Positions 1-6,733 of a stretch of DNA of 15,191 nucleotides are shown here, in pieces. Source of the stretch: UBA2279 sp041595875 (GTDB lineage: Bacteria; Actinomycetota; Coriobacteriia; Anaerosomatales; Anaerosomataceae); contig JBFHJN010000060.1 in the NCBI GenBank assembly GCA_041595875.1, positions 1 through 15,191 of the forward strand. The letters are read 5' to 3'. The notes beneath the pieces are model-generated. The model was given only the letters and a program-made list of their open reading frames with translations, made no database searches and was not told the origin of the DNA. Numbering within the stretch: the first letter of the stretch is position 1; every line of letters starts with the position of its first letter. The translations under genes were made by a program, and so were the position numbers.

Positions 1-1377
1 GCCGAGAGATTCAGCCGCATGGGAGTGCCGGTCTTCGCAGCTGACATCAAAGGGGACCTGTCAGGCGTCTCGCAGGCCGGGGGTGACAATCCCAAGGTCA
101 TCGAGCGTGTGGAGAAGCTGGGGCTGGGGCCGTACGAATACGGCGGCAGTCCCGTTGCGTTCTGGGACGTGTTCGGCGAGCAAGGTCATCCCGTCCGGAC
201 GACCGTCTCCGAGCTGGGACCGCTGCTGATCAGCCGGCTCCTCAATCTCAACGACATCCAGGAGGGCGTGCTCAACGTCGCGTTCCGCGTGGCGGACGAC
301 AACGGCCTGCTGCTGCTGGACCTCAAGGACCTGCGGGCGATCTTGCAGTTCGTCGGCGACAACTCGGCGGACCTCACCACCGCGTACGGGAACGTTTCGG
401 CGGCCAGTGTCGGCGCCATCCAGCGAGGTCTGCTGGCGCTTGAGAACCAGGGAGCGAACGAGCTTCTCGGCGAACCTGCACTGGATCTGTTCGATCTGAT
501 GCAGACCGACTCGCAGGGCCGGGGAGTCATCAACATCCTCGCCGCCGACAAGCTGATGATGAACCCCAAGGTCTACTCCACCTTCCTGCTGTGGCTGCTC
601 TCGGAGCTCTTCGAGCGGCTTGAGGAAGTGGGGGACCCGGACAAACCGCGACTGGTCTTCTTCTTCGATGAGGCGCATCTTCTGTTCGACGACGCACCCC
701 CGGCGCTGCTGCAGAAGATAGAGCAGGTCGTCCGTCTGATCCGCAGCAAGGGCGTGGGCGTCTACTTCGTCACGCAGAACCCCATCGATATCCCGGACGC
801 CGTGCTGGGCCAGCTGGGCAACAAGATCCAGCATGCGTTGCGCGCGTTCACACCCAAAGACCAGAAGGCCGTCAGGGCGATGGCCGAGACGTTCCGCCAG
901 AACCCCGAAGTGGATGTGGAGACCGCAGTCACCGAGCTGGGCGTGGGTGAGGCGCTGGTCTCGATGCTGCAGGAAGACGGCAGCCCCATGCCGGTGCAGC
1001 GGGCGCTCATCGTCCCTCCCTACGGGCGCATCGGGGCGATCACCGCCGCCGAGCGCGAGGCGCTGGTGAAGGGTTCGGTGCTCTTCGGCCACTACGAGCA
1101 AGAAGTCGACAGGCAGTCCGCTTATGAGCAGCTCAAAGCGAGAGCGCAGCAGGCGGCTGAAGCCGCGGAGGCAGCTGCCGCGGCCGTCGCGCAAGCAGAG
1201 ATAGCCGAGAAGGCCGCCAAGCCTGCAGCGCCAGCTAAGCCGAAAGCGTCAACGCGCAAGCGGGAATCGATGGTCGAAGCTATGGGAAAGAGCGCGATCC
1301 GTGCCCTGGGTAGTCAGGTGGGCCGCCAGATCGCGCGCGGGGTGCTGGGCACCATTCTCGGCACCACCAAGAAGTAG
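1..1377 (+). CDS. HerA-like helicase/NTPase, DUF853 family (5' truncated)
   Basis: The frame is open from base 1, so the gene begins upstream; about 459 codons remain of a family usually near 500 residues. The missing N-terminus should hold the Walker A loop. Family features that are visible include RMGVPVFAADIKGDLSG at the left edge, the Walker B/DEAH-like segment LVFFFDEAHLLFDDAP coded around 655-702, and the sensor-like stretch YFVTQNPIDIPDAVLGQLGN followed by HALRAFTPKDQKAVRA. After the ATPase core comes an Ala/Glu/Lys-rich, probably coiled-coil linker (about 1120-1260) and a conserved tail VGRQIARGVLGTILG. The family consists of predicted cytoplasmic P-loop NTPases related to HerA/FtsK; the physiological substrate is not firmly known. 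The stop codon overlaps the ribosome binding site of mscL, so the two genes are probably co-transcribed. The family assignment is strong; any specific role would be a guess. Confidence 0.9.
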   Translation, partial: AERFSRMGVPVFAADIKGDLSGVSQAGGDNPKVIERVEKLGLGPYEYGGSPVAFWDVFGEQGHPVRTTVSELGPLLISRLLNLNDIQEGVLNVAFRVADDNGLLLLDLKDLRAILQFVGDNSADLTTAYGNVSAASVGAIQRGLLALENQGANELLGEPALDLFDLMQTDSQGRGVINILAADKLMMNPKVYSTFLLWLLSELFERLEEVGDPDKPRLVFFFDEAHLLFDDAPPALLQKIEQVVRLIRSKGVGVYFVTQNPIDIPDAVLGQLGNKIQHALRAFTPKDQKAVRAMAETFRQNPEVDVETAVTELGVGEALVSMLQEDGSPMPVQRALIVPPYGRIGAITAAEREALVKGSVLFGHYEQEVDRQSAYEQLKARAQQAAEAAEAAAAAVAQAEIAEKAAKPAAPAKPKASTRKRESMVEAMGKSAIRALGSQVGRQIARGVLGTILGTTKK

Positions 1378-1387
1378 GAGGCTCGTG

Positions 1388-1831
1388 ATGATAAAGGAGT
1401 TCAAAGAGTTCATCGCCAAAGGCAACGCCGTAGACCTGGCGGTAGGCGTGGTGATAGGTGCGGCCTTCGGCGCCATCGTGGCGTCGTTGGTGAGCGACAT
1501 CCTCATGCCTGTGGTGGGGCTGTTGCTGGGTCAGGTCGACTTCGCGAACCTGTTCATCGTCCTGAAAGAAGGCTCGGTTGCAGCGCCGTATGCCACGCTT
1601 GCAGCCGCGCAGGACGCCGGCGCAGTGACGATGAACTACGGTCTTTTCGTGAACGCGATCGTGGCATTCGTCATCGTGGCGTTCGTCATCTTCCTTGTGG
1701 TCAAGGGCGTCAACAAGGCCCGTGCCACAGAGGAAGAAGAGGTCACCACCAAAGAGTGCCCGTACTGCCTGAGCGCCGTGCCGCTGGCCGCAACAAGGTG
1801 TCCGGCCTGCACGTCGGACCTACAGGTGTGA
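1388..1831 (+). CDS. mscL: Large-conductance mechanosensitive channel MscL
   Basis: This encodes 147 residues. MscL opens a large non-selective pore under membrane tension and releases solutes during hypo-osmotic shock. The N-terminus MIKEFKEFIAKGNAVDLAVG is the classic MscL amphipathic helix running into TM1 (about 14-45); TM2 is about 83-108. The C-terminus carries a zinc-ribbon-like CPYC...CPAC (Cys124, 127, 138, 141) in place of the helical bundle known from E. coli. I chose ATG 1388 because AGGAGG (1376-1381) is 6 nt upstream; the frame stays open to 1301 but that part lies over the preceding gene. An in-frame GTG at 1385 is too close to the Shine-Dalgarno sequence. It follows the DUF853 gene after 10 nt. 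Its 3' end faces the convergent gene at 1852 with only 20 bases between them and no clear terminator. Confidence 0.95.
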   Translation: MIKEFKEFIAKGNAVDLAVGVVIGAAFGAIVASLVSDILMPVVGLLLGQVDFANLFIVLKEGSVAAPYATLAAAQDAGAVTMNYGLFVNAIVAFVIVAFVIFLVVKGVNKARATEEEEVTTKECPYCLSAVPLAATRCPACTSDLQV

Positions 1832-1851
1832 TGACTCGCGCGACGTCGAGG

Positions 1852-2709
1852 CTAGGTGCGTCCCACTGATCGGTAGACGTCCCTGGCCACCAGGGCTGCG
1901 GTTGCGAAGAGCATGTGTGTCGCGATCCAGCCCAGGTCCATGGCGGCGGTTAGCCCGCTGCCTGACCAGTCCGCGTACGCATAGTAGGAGTCGGTCAAGG
2001 CGAACACCAGCGCACCGACGACGATGATCCACCAGGGCCATGCGAACCGCGCAGCACCGAGTTGCCTGATCACAAGCGCTAGCGCCACCGCGGGTGCGAG
2101 CATGAACACGATATCGCCCAGCGGGTAGAACGTGCTCACGAGTTTGCCGAGTCCGCTGAGCTCGTCTGCGCCTGCAGGAAAGATGAAGGGCTTGAGCAGG
2201 GCGAGGTAGACGACCGCTACTCCAGCCACAGCCACCGCGCCGCCCAGGAGCACGGGCTTGCGCGTTTTGACCAGGCCTGAATAGGAGCGGATGGCAAGGA
2301 TCATCGCTGTGAGGAAGAGGAAGTACTCCATCGGGTAGAAGAAGTCCGCGATGCTCGGGTACGGATCCAGCCCCATCCCAAGCTCCAGGACGGCCCACAC
2401 CACATCGCCGATCGCGAAAGCGGTCATGCCCGCGGCAATGAGCAGCCACTGGCGCCCGACGCTCTCTCTCCATCCAAGCTTCGACGCGACCCACACCGCG
2501 ATAGCCGCACACAGGGGTTGCAAGAGGATGCCGAAGACGTAGACGGCATCCGATGCCGTTGCGGACAGCTTGTCTGCAAGAGACAGGGTGTTGAGGACAT
2601 GGAATACACCAAGCAGGGCGAACAGGATGGCGGTGATGCGCATCGTCCGGGCCGAGATGATCGCGGGCTTGCGTGGCGCCGTCTTGCCGATGTCCGTCTG
2701 CGCCATCAT
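1852..2709 (-). CDS. 8-TM integral membrane protein, stand-alone sensor-type membrane domain
   Basis: This encodes 285 residues with eight probable membrane spans (about 23-44, 54-76, 88-110, 122-141, 153-176, 194-214, 223-246, 255-277). The two halves look like a tandem duplication of four spans: FAIGD (98-102) corresponds to FALTD (236-240), and each is followed by an aromatic-rich segment and a loop into the last span of its half. The motifs DPYPSIADFFYP (115-126) and FYPLGD (194-199) resemble, from memory, the membrane sensor domain found at the N-terminus of some actinobacterial GGDEF/EAL proteins, but no output domain follows. The start ATG overlaps the TGA of the upstream small gene (ATGATG at 2709-2704, stop at 2708-2706), so translation is coupled. 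A second ATG at 2706 is an alternative start. The function is unknown; a sensor or a scaffold is possible. Confidence 0.75.
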   Translation of the reverse strand: MMAQTDIGKTAPRKPAIISARTMRITAILFALLGVFHVLNTLSLADKLSATASDAVYVFGILLQPLCAAIAVWVASKLGWRESVGRQWLLIAAGMTAFAIGDVVWAVLELGMGLDPYPSIADFFYPMEYFLFLTAMILAIRSYSGLVKTRKPVLLGGAVAVAGVAVVYLALLKPFIFPAGADELSGLGKLVSTFYPLGDIVFMLAPAVALALVIRQLGAARFAWPWWIIVVGALVFALTDSYYAYADWSGSGLTAAMDLGWIATHMLFATAALVARDVYRSVGRT

Positions 2710-2936
2710 GTCAGGCTCCGTTCTATCTCTGCGATCAATCCGTCGATCGCCTCTCTTGGTGCCACAGGACCCAGCAGTCGCCGGGCGTTGGCCTCAAGTG
2801 CCGCAAGGTCGTTGATGTCAAGGTCATCGGCGGTCTTGCCAAGAGACAATGCGGTCGCGCGCACGCAGGTGTCAGCGACGATCTCACCCACATAGGGCGT
2901 CAAGGCGCTGATGACGGACTCACGTAGGCCTGTCAC
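2706..2936 (-). CDS. Small protein of unknown function (76 aa)
   Basis: I do not recognise this family. The product is a 76-residue, acidic, mostly helical soluble protein with one Cys (Cys24, in IVADTCVRATALSLG) and no signal peptide or membrane span. The start is GTG at 2936, preceded by a purine-rich Shine-Dalgarno AGGAAGGGAAG that ends a few bases upstream. Its TGA overlaps the ATG of the 8-TM gene, which argues that both are made together and perhaps interact. It lies 103 bases downstream of the LysR gene on the same strand, so it may be co-transcribed with it or have its own promoter; I could not pick a convincing -35/-10 pair. Good codon structure, a good ribosome binding site and the ATGA overlap make it a real gene. 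Confidence 0.75.
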   Translation of the reverse strand: MTGLRESVISALTPYVGEIVADTCVRATALSLGKTADDLDINDLAALEANARRLLGPVAPREAIDGLIAEIERSLT

Positions 2937-3039
2937 GGCTTCCCTTCCTGCTCATGCCTTGGTGAAGCTTTCTTCATCTAGAATCGGCATCTTCGTCTTC
3001 GAAATCAATCTGTATCTGGATCGCGAAGTGCTCTGTCGA

Positions 3040-3963
3040 TCATCCGATGGTGGGCCCACGTCTGGGCAGCGCTTCCGTTACCTCGTGCAGGGTCTCCAGG
3101 GCTGTAGAGATGATGGGATTGCTGCCGCTGCCGCGACGGATCACAGCTACTTCGCGGCGAGTGATGTCCATGTCCGTGGGGACGTGGAAGACGATGCCCG
3201 GGTAGTCCGCGAACAGCGCCAGTGGCGGCACAAGGGTGACGCCCAGTCCCTGGGCAACGCAAGCCAGGATGACCTGGTAGTCGTTGCTCTGCAGATTGAG
3301 CTTGGGCTCGAACCCGGCCTCGTGTCCTACGCTGCGGGTGACCTCCATGAATGGCGCCCCTTCGCGCCCGACGACCCACTCTTCGGTCTTGAAGTCGGCC
3401 ACGGCGACGGGGCCCGCCGCAAGGGGATGGGAGGCCGGAACCGCGAGGTAGATCGGCTCAGACATCAAGACGTGACGTTCAACGCCAGGATCCTCTGGGA
3501 CCGGCAGGTGGTCGAACTCGTAGGTGACCACGACGTCTATCTCGCGCACCTTGAGCAGCGGGATCGACTCCTCCGGTTCAAGGTCGGTCATGGCGAGCTC
3601 AAGGCGAGGGTGGCGGTCACGCAACAGCGCGAGCGCGGGCGCAAGCAGTGCTCGTGCCGCAGTGGGGAAGGCGCATATGCGCAGTCGACCCGCAACGCCG
3701 TGCGAGATGTCGCTGAGGTCTGCTTCGGCTTCCTCGAGCACCGCGAGCACTCGCTCGGTGTGGTCCACAAGCCGCTCGCCTGCAGGAGTGAGTCGCACTC
3801 CGCGCCCCATGCGCTCCAGCAGCTGCGTACCTGCCTCGCGCTCGAGGGCGGCCATGTGCTGGCTGACGGCAGAGGGCGTGAGGTAGAGCGCCTCGGCAGC
3901 AGCGGCGATCCCGCCACGGGCCGCGACCTCACGAAGGATGCTCATGCGATGGACGTTTAGCAT
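3040..3963 (-). CDS. LysR-family transcriptional regulator
   Basis: From ATG 3963 this encodes 307 residues, the usual LysR length. The N-terminal winged helix-turn-helix is clear (about 4-62: RMSILREVAARGGIAAAAEA, LTPSAVSQHMAALE, LLERMGRGVRLTPAG), then a linker helix and a LysR substrate-binding domain (about 88-295; GRLRICAFPTAARALLAPAL). The frame extends to 4005, but the family normally begins at MLNVHRM, and the added 14 residues lack a ribosome binding site. No Shine-Dalgarno precedes 3963 either; a possible promoter ends about 7 nt upstream, so a leaderless mRNA is likely. The gene is divergent from the VOC gene at 4165, a layout in which LysR proteins often control the neighbour and themselves. 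The ligand is unknown. Confidence 0.92.
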   Translation of the reverse strand: MLNVHRMSILREVAARGGIAAAAEALYLTPSAVSQHMAALEREAGTQLLERMGRGVRLTPAGERLVDHTERVLAVLEEAEADLSDISHGVAGRLRICAFPTAARALLAPALALLRDRHPRLELAMTDLEPEESIPLLKVREIDVVVTYEFDHLPVPEDPGVERHVLMSEPIYLAVPASHPLAAGPVAVADFKTEEWVVGREGAPFMEVTRSVGHEAGFEPKLNLQSNDYQVILACVAQGLGVTLVPPLALFADYPGIVFHVPTDMDITRREVAVIRRGSGSNPIISTALETLHEVTEALPRRGPTIG

Positions 3964-3976
3964 TAAGTGCATCTTA
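3964..3976 (-). promoter_or_regulatory. Candidate LysR box (T-N11-A) overlapping the regulator's own promoter
   Basis: TAAGTGCATCTTA (+ strand) fits the T-N11-A rule of LysR binding sites, with a TAAG/CTTA dyad. It covers a putative -10 TAAGAT (3971-3976, - strand) that sits 17 bp from a weak -35 TTGTCG (3994-3999). Transcription would then start about at the ATG at 3963. Binding here would block the regulator's own promoter. This is inferred from sequence only; the -35 is poor. Confidence 0.4.
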
Positions 3977-4129
3977 CGAAATGGCGAAGAAAGCGACAAT
4001 GCCACTGAGCCTTCTTGAGGCGAGAACCATATAACCGGCGAAGCTCAGGTCGCGTCTTCAGGCATCGCACGTGGTCGTCTCGCGTCCGGTCCTGCCCCCG
4101 CGGGTACATACCCTCCACAGCTTCGTGAA

Positions 4130-4144
4130 GCGGCCTTCGGCCGC
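4130..4144 (+). other. GC-rich hairpin in the VOC gene leader
   Basis: GCGGCC-TTC-GGCCGC forms a 6-bp perfect stem with a 3-nt loop, ending 9 bases before the AGGAGG of the VOC gene. There is no following T-run, so it is not a classical terminator. It may be a stabilising or attenuating 5' structure, or chance in GC-rich DNA. Confidence 0.35.
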
Positions 4145-4164
4145 GCAGATGCCAGGAGGACATC

Positions 4165-4545
4165 ATGGCCAATGTCATAGTGTGGGCCGACATCCCGGTC
4201 CTTGATCTTGAACGCGCACGCACCTTCTATGCGCATGTTCTCGGGAATCCCATCCAGATGATGCCGGGTGCCGACAACGTGGCGCTGCTCATGCCCCTGG
4301 GCACAGGCGACCTCGACGATGTGAGCGGCGATCTTGTGCTGGACTCCTCGGCCAAGCCGAGTCTTTCGGATGGCGCAACCATCTACCTGGATGCCCAGGG
4401 CGACATCTCTGGCATGCTCACGCGTGTCACCGAGGCGGGTGGCCGGATCCTGGATGAGCCTGTGAACATGGGCGAGATGGTGGGGTGGATCGCGTTCTTC
4501 GAGGACTCCGAGGGCAACCGGGTCGGGCTGCACCAGTCCGCGTGA
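4165..4545 (+). CDS. VOC-superfamily (glyoxalase/bleomycin-resistance-like) protein
   Basis: This encodes 126 residues, the normal size for a single-unit VOC protein, which has two beta-alpha-beta-beta-beta modules. Module 1 begins VIVWADIPVLDLERARTFYAHVLG (3-27); module 2 includes ISGMLTRVTEAGGRILDEPV (81-100) and ends WIAFFEDSEGNRVGLHQ (108-124). The pattern matches the subfamily of predicted enzymes related to lactoylglutathione lyase. The usual first-strand metal ligand His is absent (W7-A8-D9 at that place), so metal use and activity are uncertain. ATG 4165 has AGGAGG (4154-4159) 5 nt upstream. A compact GC hairpin (4130-4144) lies in the leader. It is divergent from the LysR gene and convergent with the OFA transporter gene after 33 bases. 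The substrate cannot be deduced. Confidence 0.88.
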   Translation: MANVIVWADIPVLDLERARTFYAHVLGNPIQMMPGADNVALLMPLGTGDLDDVSGDLVLDSSAKPSLSDGATIYLDAQGDISGMLTRVTEAGGRILDEPVNMGEMVGWIAFFEDSEGNRVGLHQSA

Positions 4546-4578
4546 AGCGCTGATCAGCCGTGCCGCTTCAGTCGGCCC

Positions 4579-5844
4579 CTACGCTGCCATGGTCGTATGG
4601 ATGTCGCTGGTGATCACGGGCTCCGCGATCGGCTCGGGGGCCTTGGTGACGAACGTCCCGGCAGCAGCCAGCAGGCACAACAGCGCCGCCACGGCGTACG
4701 CCGCGGTGTACGAGCCCGTGGAGTCGACGATGCTGCCGGCAACCATTGAGCCGAACACGCCACCCACGCCCCACGCTGTGAACACCAGTCCGTAGTTCAC
4801 TCCCAGGTGTGAGGTGCCAAAGAAGCTCGCGGTTGCCGAGGGGAACAGCGCGAGATTGGCGCCGTAGCAAAAGCCGATACCCGCCGCGACCGGGATCAGC
4901 GACAGCGGTGTTGCCGCGAGGGTGACCGACCCCATCATGAGCGCCTGTGTCACGAACACCACGAACATGGTGCGCGTCTCCCCAAAGCGATCTGCCGCGG
5001 TGCCGGCGACGATACGGCCCGAGGCATTGCCCACGGCAAGGACGGCGACCAACCCGAAGCCCATATCGATGCCGGGAAGCTGCGCGGCGGCGATCTTCGC
5101 CATGTGCCCTATGATCATCAGCCCCGCGAATGCCGAGAACGCGTACATCAGCCAGAGCAGCACGAACTGCCGGGTCTTGAGCATCTCTCGCCAGCCCAGG
5201 TCCTGACGGGCCGGGTCGGTGTGCGAAGCGCCGCTCGCGGCCTTCGCCATCGTTGCCACGTGCCCGGCCGGGGGGTTGATGAGCAACTGCGAGAACGAAA
5301 CGATGGCCACAAGAAACGCACCGCCCAGCAGCCTGAGCGTGGTCGCAATACCTGCCGAGTGGATCAGCGCTGATGTGAGCGGCGCGATGTAGACAGAGGC
5401 GAGGCCGAATCCGCTCACGACGAGGCCCGTGATGAATCCCTTGCGCCTGGCGGGGAACCACTTCACGGCGGCGGGCGTGGCCGCGGCGTATCCCAGGCCG
5501 ATGCCCGTGCCGCCCAGTACGCCGAAGCCCACGATCATCGGCCATGCTGCGTCTGCGCTGGCGAATGATGCTGTGATCAGGCCGGCGCCGGTGAGCAGGC
5601 CGCCAAGCGTCGCGACCATGCGGGGACCGAAGCGGTCTTGTGCCCGTCCTGCGAAGACCATGGAAAGCGCGAACATCCCCACAGCGGTCGCATACGGCAG
5701 GCTGGACTGTCCTGCTGACCAGTTCCATTCCGTGCTCAGTGCTTTGGCGATGACGCTCCAGGAGTACAGGACGCCCAGTGCGAGGTTGATGCCCAGGCCT
5801 GCAAGCGTGACTATCCAGCCACGCGTGGAAGTGCGACGAGTCAT
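4579..5844 (-). CDS. MFS transporter, oxalate/formate antiporter (OFA) family
   Basis: This encodes 421 residues with about 12 membrane spans in two six-span halves. The OFA signature is visible at the start (GWIVTLAGLGINLALGVLYS, W-S) and in the loop segments AGRAQDRFGPR, KWFPARRKGFITGLVVSGFG and, in the second half, AGTAADRFGETRT and LGVNYGLVFTAWGVGGVFGS. The family exchanges small carboxylates such as oxalate, formate or related monocarboxylates across the cytoplasmic membrane; the true substrate here cannot be read from sequence. The open frame reaches 6009, but ATG 5844 is chosen because CTGGAG sits just upstream and the protein then starts as family members do (MTRRTSTRGW); the longer form would run into the hairpin after the rubrerythrin gene. 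No formate- or oxalate-metabolising gene is adjacent. Confidence 0.92.
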   Translation of the reverse strand: MTRRTSTRGWIVTLAGLGINLALGVLYSWSVIAKALSTEWNWSAGQSSLPYATAVGMFALSMVFAGRAQDRFGPRMVATLGGLLTGAGLITASFASADAAWPMIVGFGVLGGTGIGLGYAAATPAAVKWFPARRKGFITGLVVSGFGLASVYIAPLTSALIHSAGIATTLRLLGGAFLVAIVSFSQLLINPPAGHVATMAKAASGASHTDPARQDLGWREMLKTRQFVLLWLMYAFSAFAGLMIIGHMAKIAAAQLPGIDMGFGLVAVLAVGNASGRIVAGTAADRFGETRTMFVVFVTQALMMGSVTLAATPLSLIPVAAGIGFCYGANLALFPSATASFFGTSHLGVNYGLVFTAWGVGGVFGSMVAGSIVDSTGSYTAAYAVAALLCLLAAAGTFVTKAPEPIAEPVITSDIHTTMAA

Positions 5845-5872
5845 AGGGCTCCAGAGATCTGATACGGATACG

Positions 5873-5906
5873 TGGCGCGGCCTTCGGGCCCCCAGTGGGC
5901 CGCCGC
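5873..5906 (-). other. Two-part hairpin in the transporter leader
   Basis: On the - strand, GCGGC pairs with a downstream GCCGC, and the enclosed GGCCC pairs with GGGCC around a five-base loop. Together they form about 10 bp of near-continuous GC stem, 30-60 bases before the transporter ATG. It does not fit a riboswitch class I can recognise. It could be a cis-acting structure or a composition artefact. Confidence 0.3.
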
Positions 5907-5997
5907 ACGCTAGGCGAAGTCTGCCATGCACAAAAGGAGAGGCAAACCTTTGAAGCCCTAAGCGGCTGCGCTGCGACGGTGAACGGCATCTGATGCG

Positions 5998-6032
5998 GAT
6001 CACCCGCACCGCCGTCGGCGATGCGGGTGATC
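5998..6032 (-). terminator. Strong hairpin downstream of rubrerythrin, probable terminator
   Basis: GATCACCCGCA (5998-6008) pairs perfectly with TGCGGGTGATC (6022-6032). Inside, CGCC (6010-6013) pairs with GGCG (6017-6020) around a 3-nt loop, with one C/A mismatch between the two stems. It begins 31 bases after the rubrerythrin stop. No T-run follows on the - strand, so it is either a U-poor actinobacterial-type terminator or an mRNA 3' stabiliser. Confidence 0.55.
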
Positions 6033-6063
6033 GTGTTGATACAGGTGAGGCCTTAACGAGCGT

Positions 6064-6636
6064 CTAGTAGTTCTCCACCAGCAACTCGTAGTAGGACTGC
6101 GGGTGCAGGCATGCCGGGCACTCTTCGGGCGCCTCGGTGCCGCGGTGTACGTAGCCACAGTTGCGGCACTTCCACAACACTTCTTCGCCGCGCCTGAAGA
6201 CAAGGCCGGCCTCCACGTTCGCCAGCAGCTTGCGGTAGCGGGCCTCGTGGTGCTCCTCTACCTCGGCGATCTCACGCCACGCGGTGGCGATGTCGGCAAA
6301 GCCTTCAGCTTCGGCCACGCGCGCGAAGTCGGGGTAGAGCGTGCCCCACTCCTCAAGCTCGCCGTCCGCGGCGGCAAGGAGGTTCTCGGCAGTCGTGCCG
6401 ATGCGGCCCGCCGGATAGGTGGCGGTTATCTCGGCGTCTCCGCCTTCAAGGAATTTGAAGAAGACCTTCGCGTGCTCCTTCTCGTTATCGGCGGTCTCGG
6501 TGAACAGCGCCGAGATCTGCTCGAAGCCTTCTTTCTTGGCAGCGCTGGCGAAGTAGTTGTAGCGCATGCGCGCCTGGCTCTCGCCGGCGAAGGACTTCAG
6601 TAGGTTCTTTTCAGTCTGCGTGCCTTTGATGCTCAT
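6064..6636 (-). CDS. rbr: Rubrerythrin
   Basis: This encodes 190 residues. Rubrerythrin reduces hydrogen peroxide to water in the cytoplasm of anaerobes, using a diiron site and a rubredoxin-type iron as electron relay. The N-terminal ferritin-like domain carries the diiron ligands around Glu19 (FAGESQARMRY), the ExxH of NEKEHA (Glu52, His55), the GELEEW helix (Glu93 area) and EVEEHHEARY (Glu127, His130). The C-terminal rubredoxin-like domain has CRNCGY (Cys157, Cys160) and CPAC (Cys173, Cys176). The frame opens at 6654, but ATG 6636 has GGGAGG 6 nt upstream and gives the standard start MSIKGTQTEKNL. It appears to be a single-gene transcript, with a 35-nt hairpin behind it and a separate gene 97 bases upstream. 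All key residues are present. Confidence 0.96.
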   Translation of the reverse strand: MSIKGTQTEKNLLKSFAGESQARMRYNYFASAAKKEGFEQISALFTETADNEKEHAKVFFKFLEGGDAEITATYPAGRIGTTAENLLAAADGELEEWGTLYPDFARVAEAEGFADIATAWREIAEVEEHHEARYRKLLANVEAGLVFRRGEEVLWKCRNCGYVHRGTEAPEECPACLHPQSYYELLVENY

Positions 6637-6733
6637 GGGCGACCTCCCGGTCATCAGGGGATAGGGACAATAGTAGTGCTTACCCCAAGTCTACCCGCCG
6701 CTCACGGCAGCTCAATACCGCGTGGATGATGTT

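Noticed and set aside
61..1194. A 377-codon open frame on the - strand opposite the DUF853 gene
   Set aside because: The + strand protein has clear family motifs. The antisense product is low-complexity Arg/Gln/Leu-rich and has no recognisable domain.
2911..3960. A 349-codon open frame on the + strand opposite the LysR gene
   Set aside because: It mirrors the LysR coding frame and shows no family resemblance.
4549..4558. GCTGATCAGC palindrome between the convergent VOC and transporter genes as a bidirectional terminator
   Set aside because: The stem is too short (5 bp with no loop), and no T-run follows on either strand.
4568..5989. A 473-codon second frame on the - strand over the OFA transporter gene
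   Set aside because: It is an Arg/His/Gly-rich out-of-frame product over a clear 12-TM protein.
5845..5997. A riboswitch in the long leader of the OFA transporter
   Set aside because: I tested the leader by eye against TPP, fluoride, glycine, ZTP and SAM consensus cores and found no match; only generic GC hairpins are visible.
2544..5997. A shared CGGCATC-N-GATGC dyad near 2545 and at 5985-5996 as a dispersed repeat
   Set aside because: One copy is inside a coding region and the match is only about 12 bases, which can arise by chance in GC-rich DNA.
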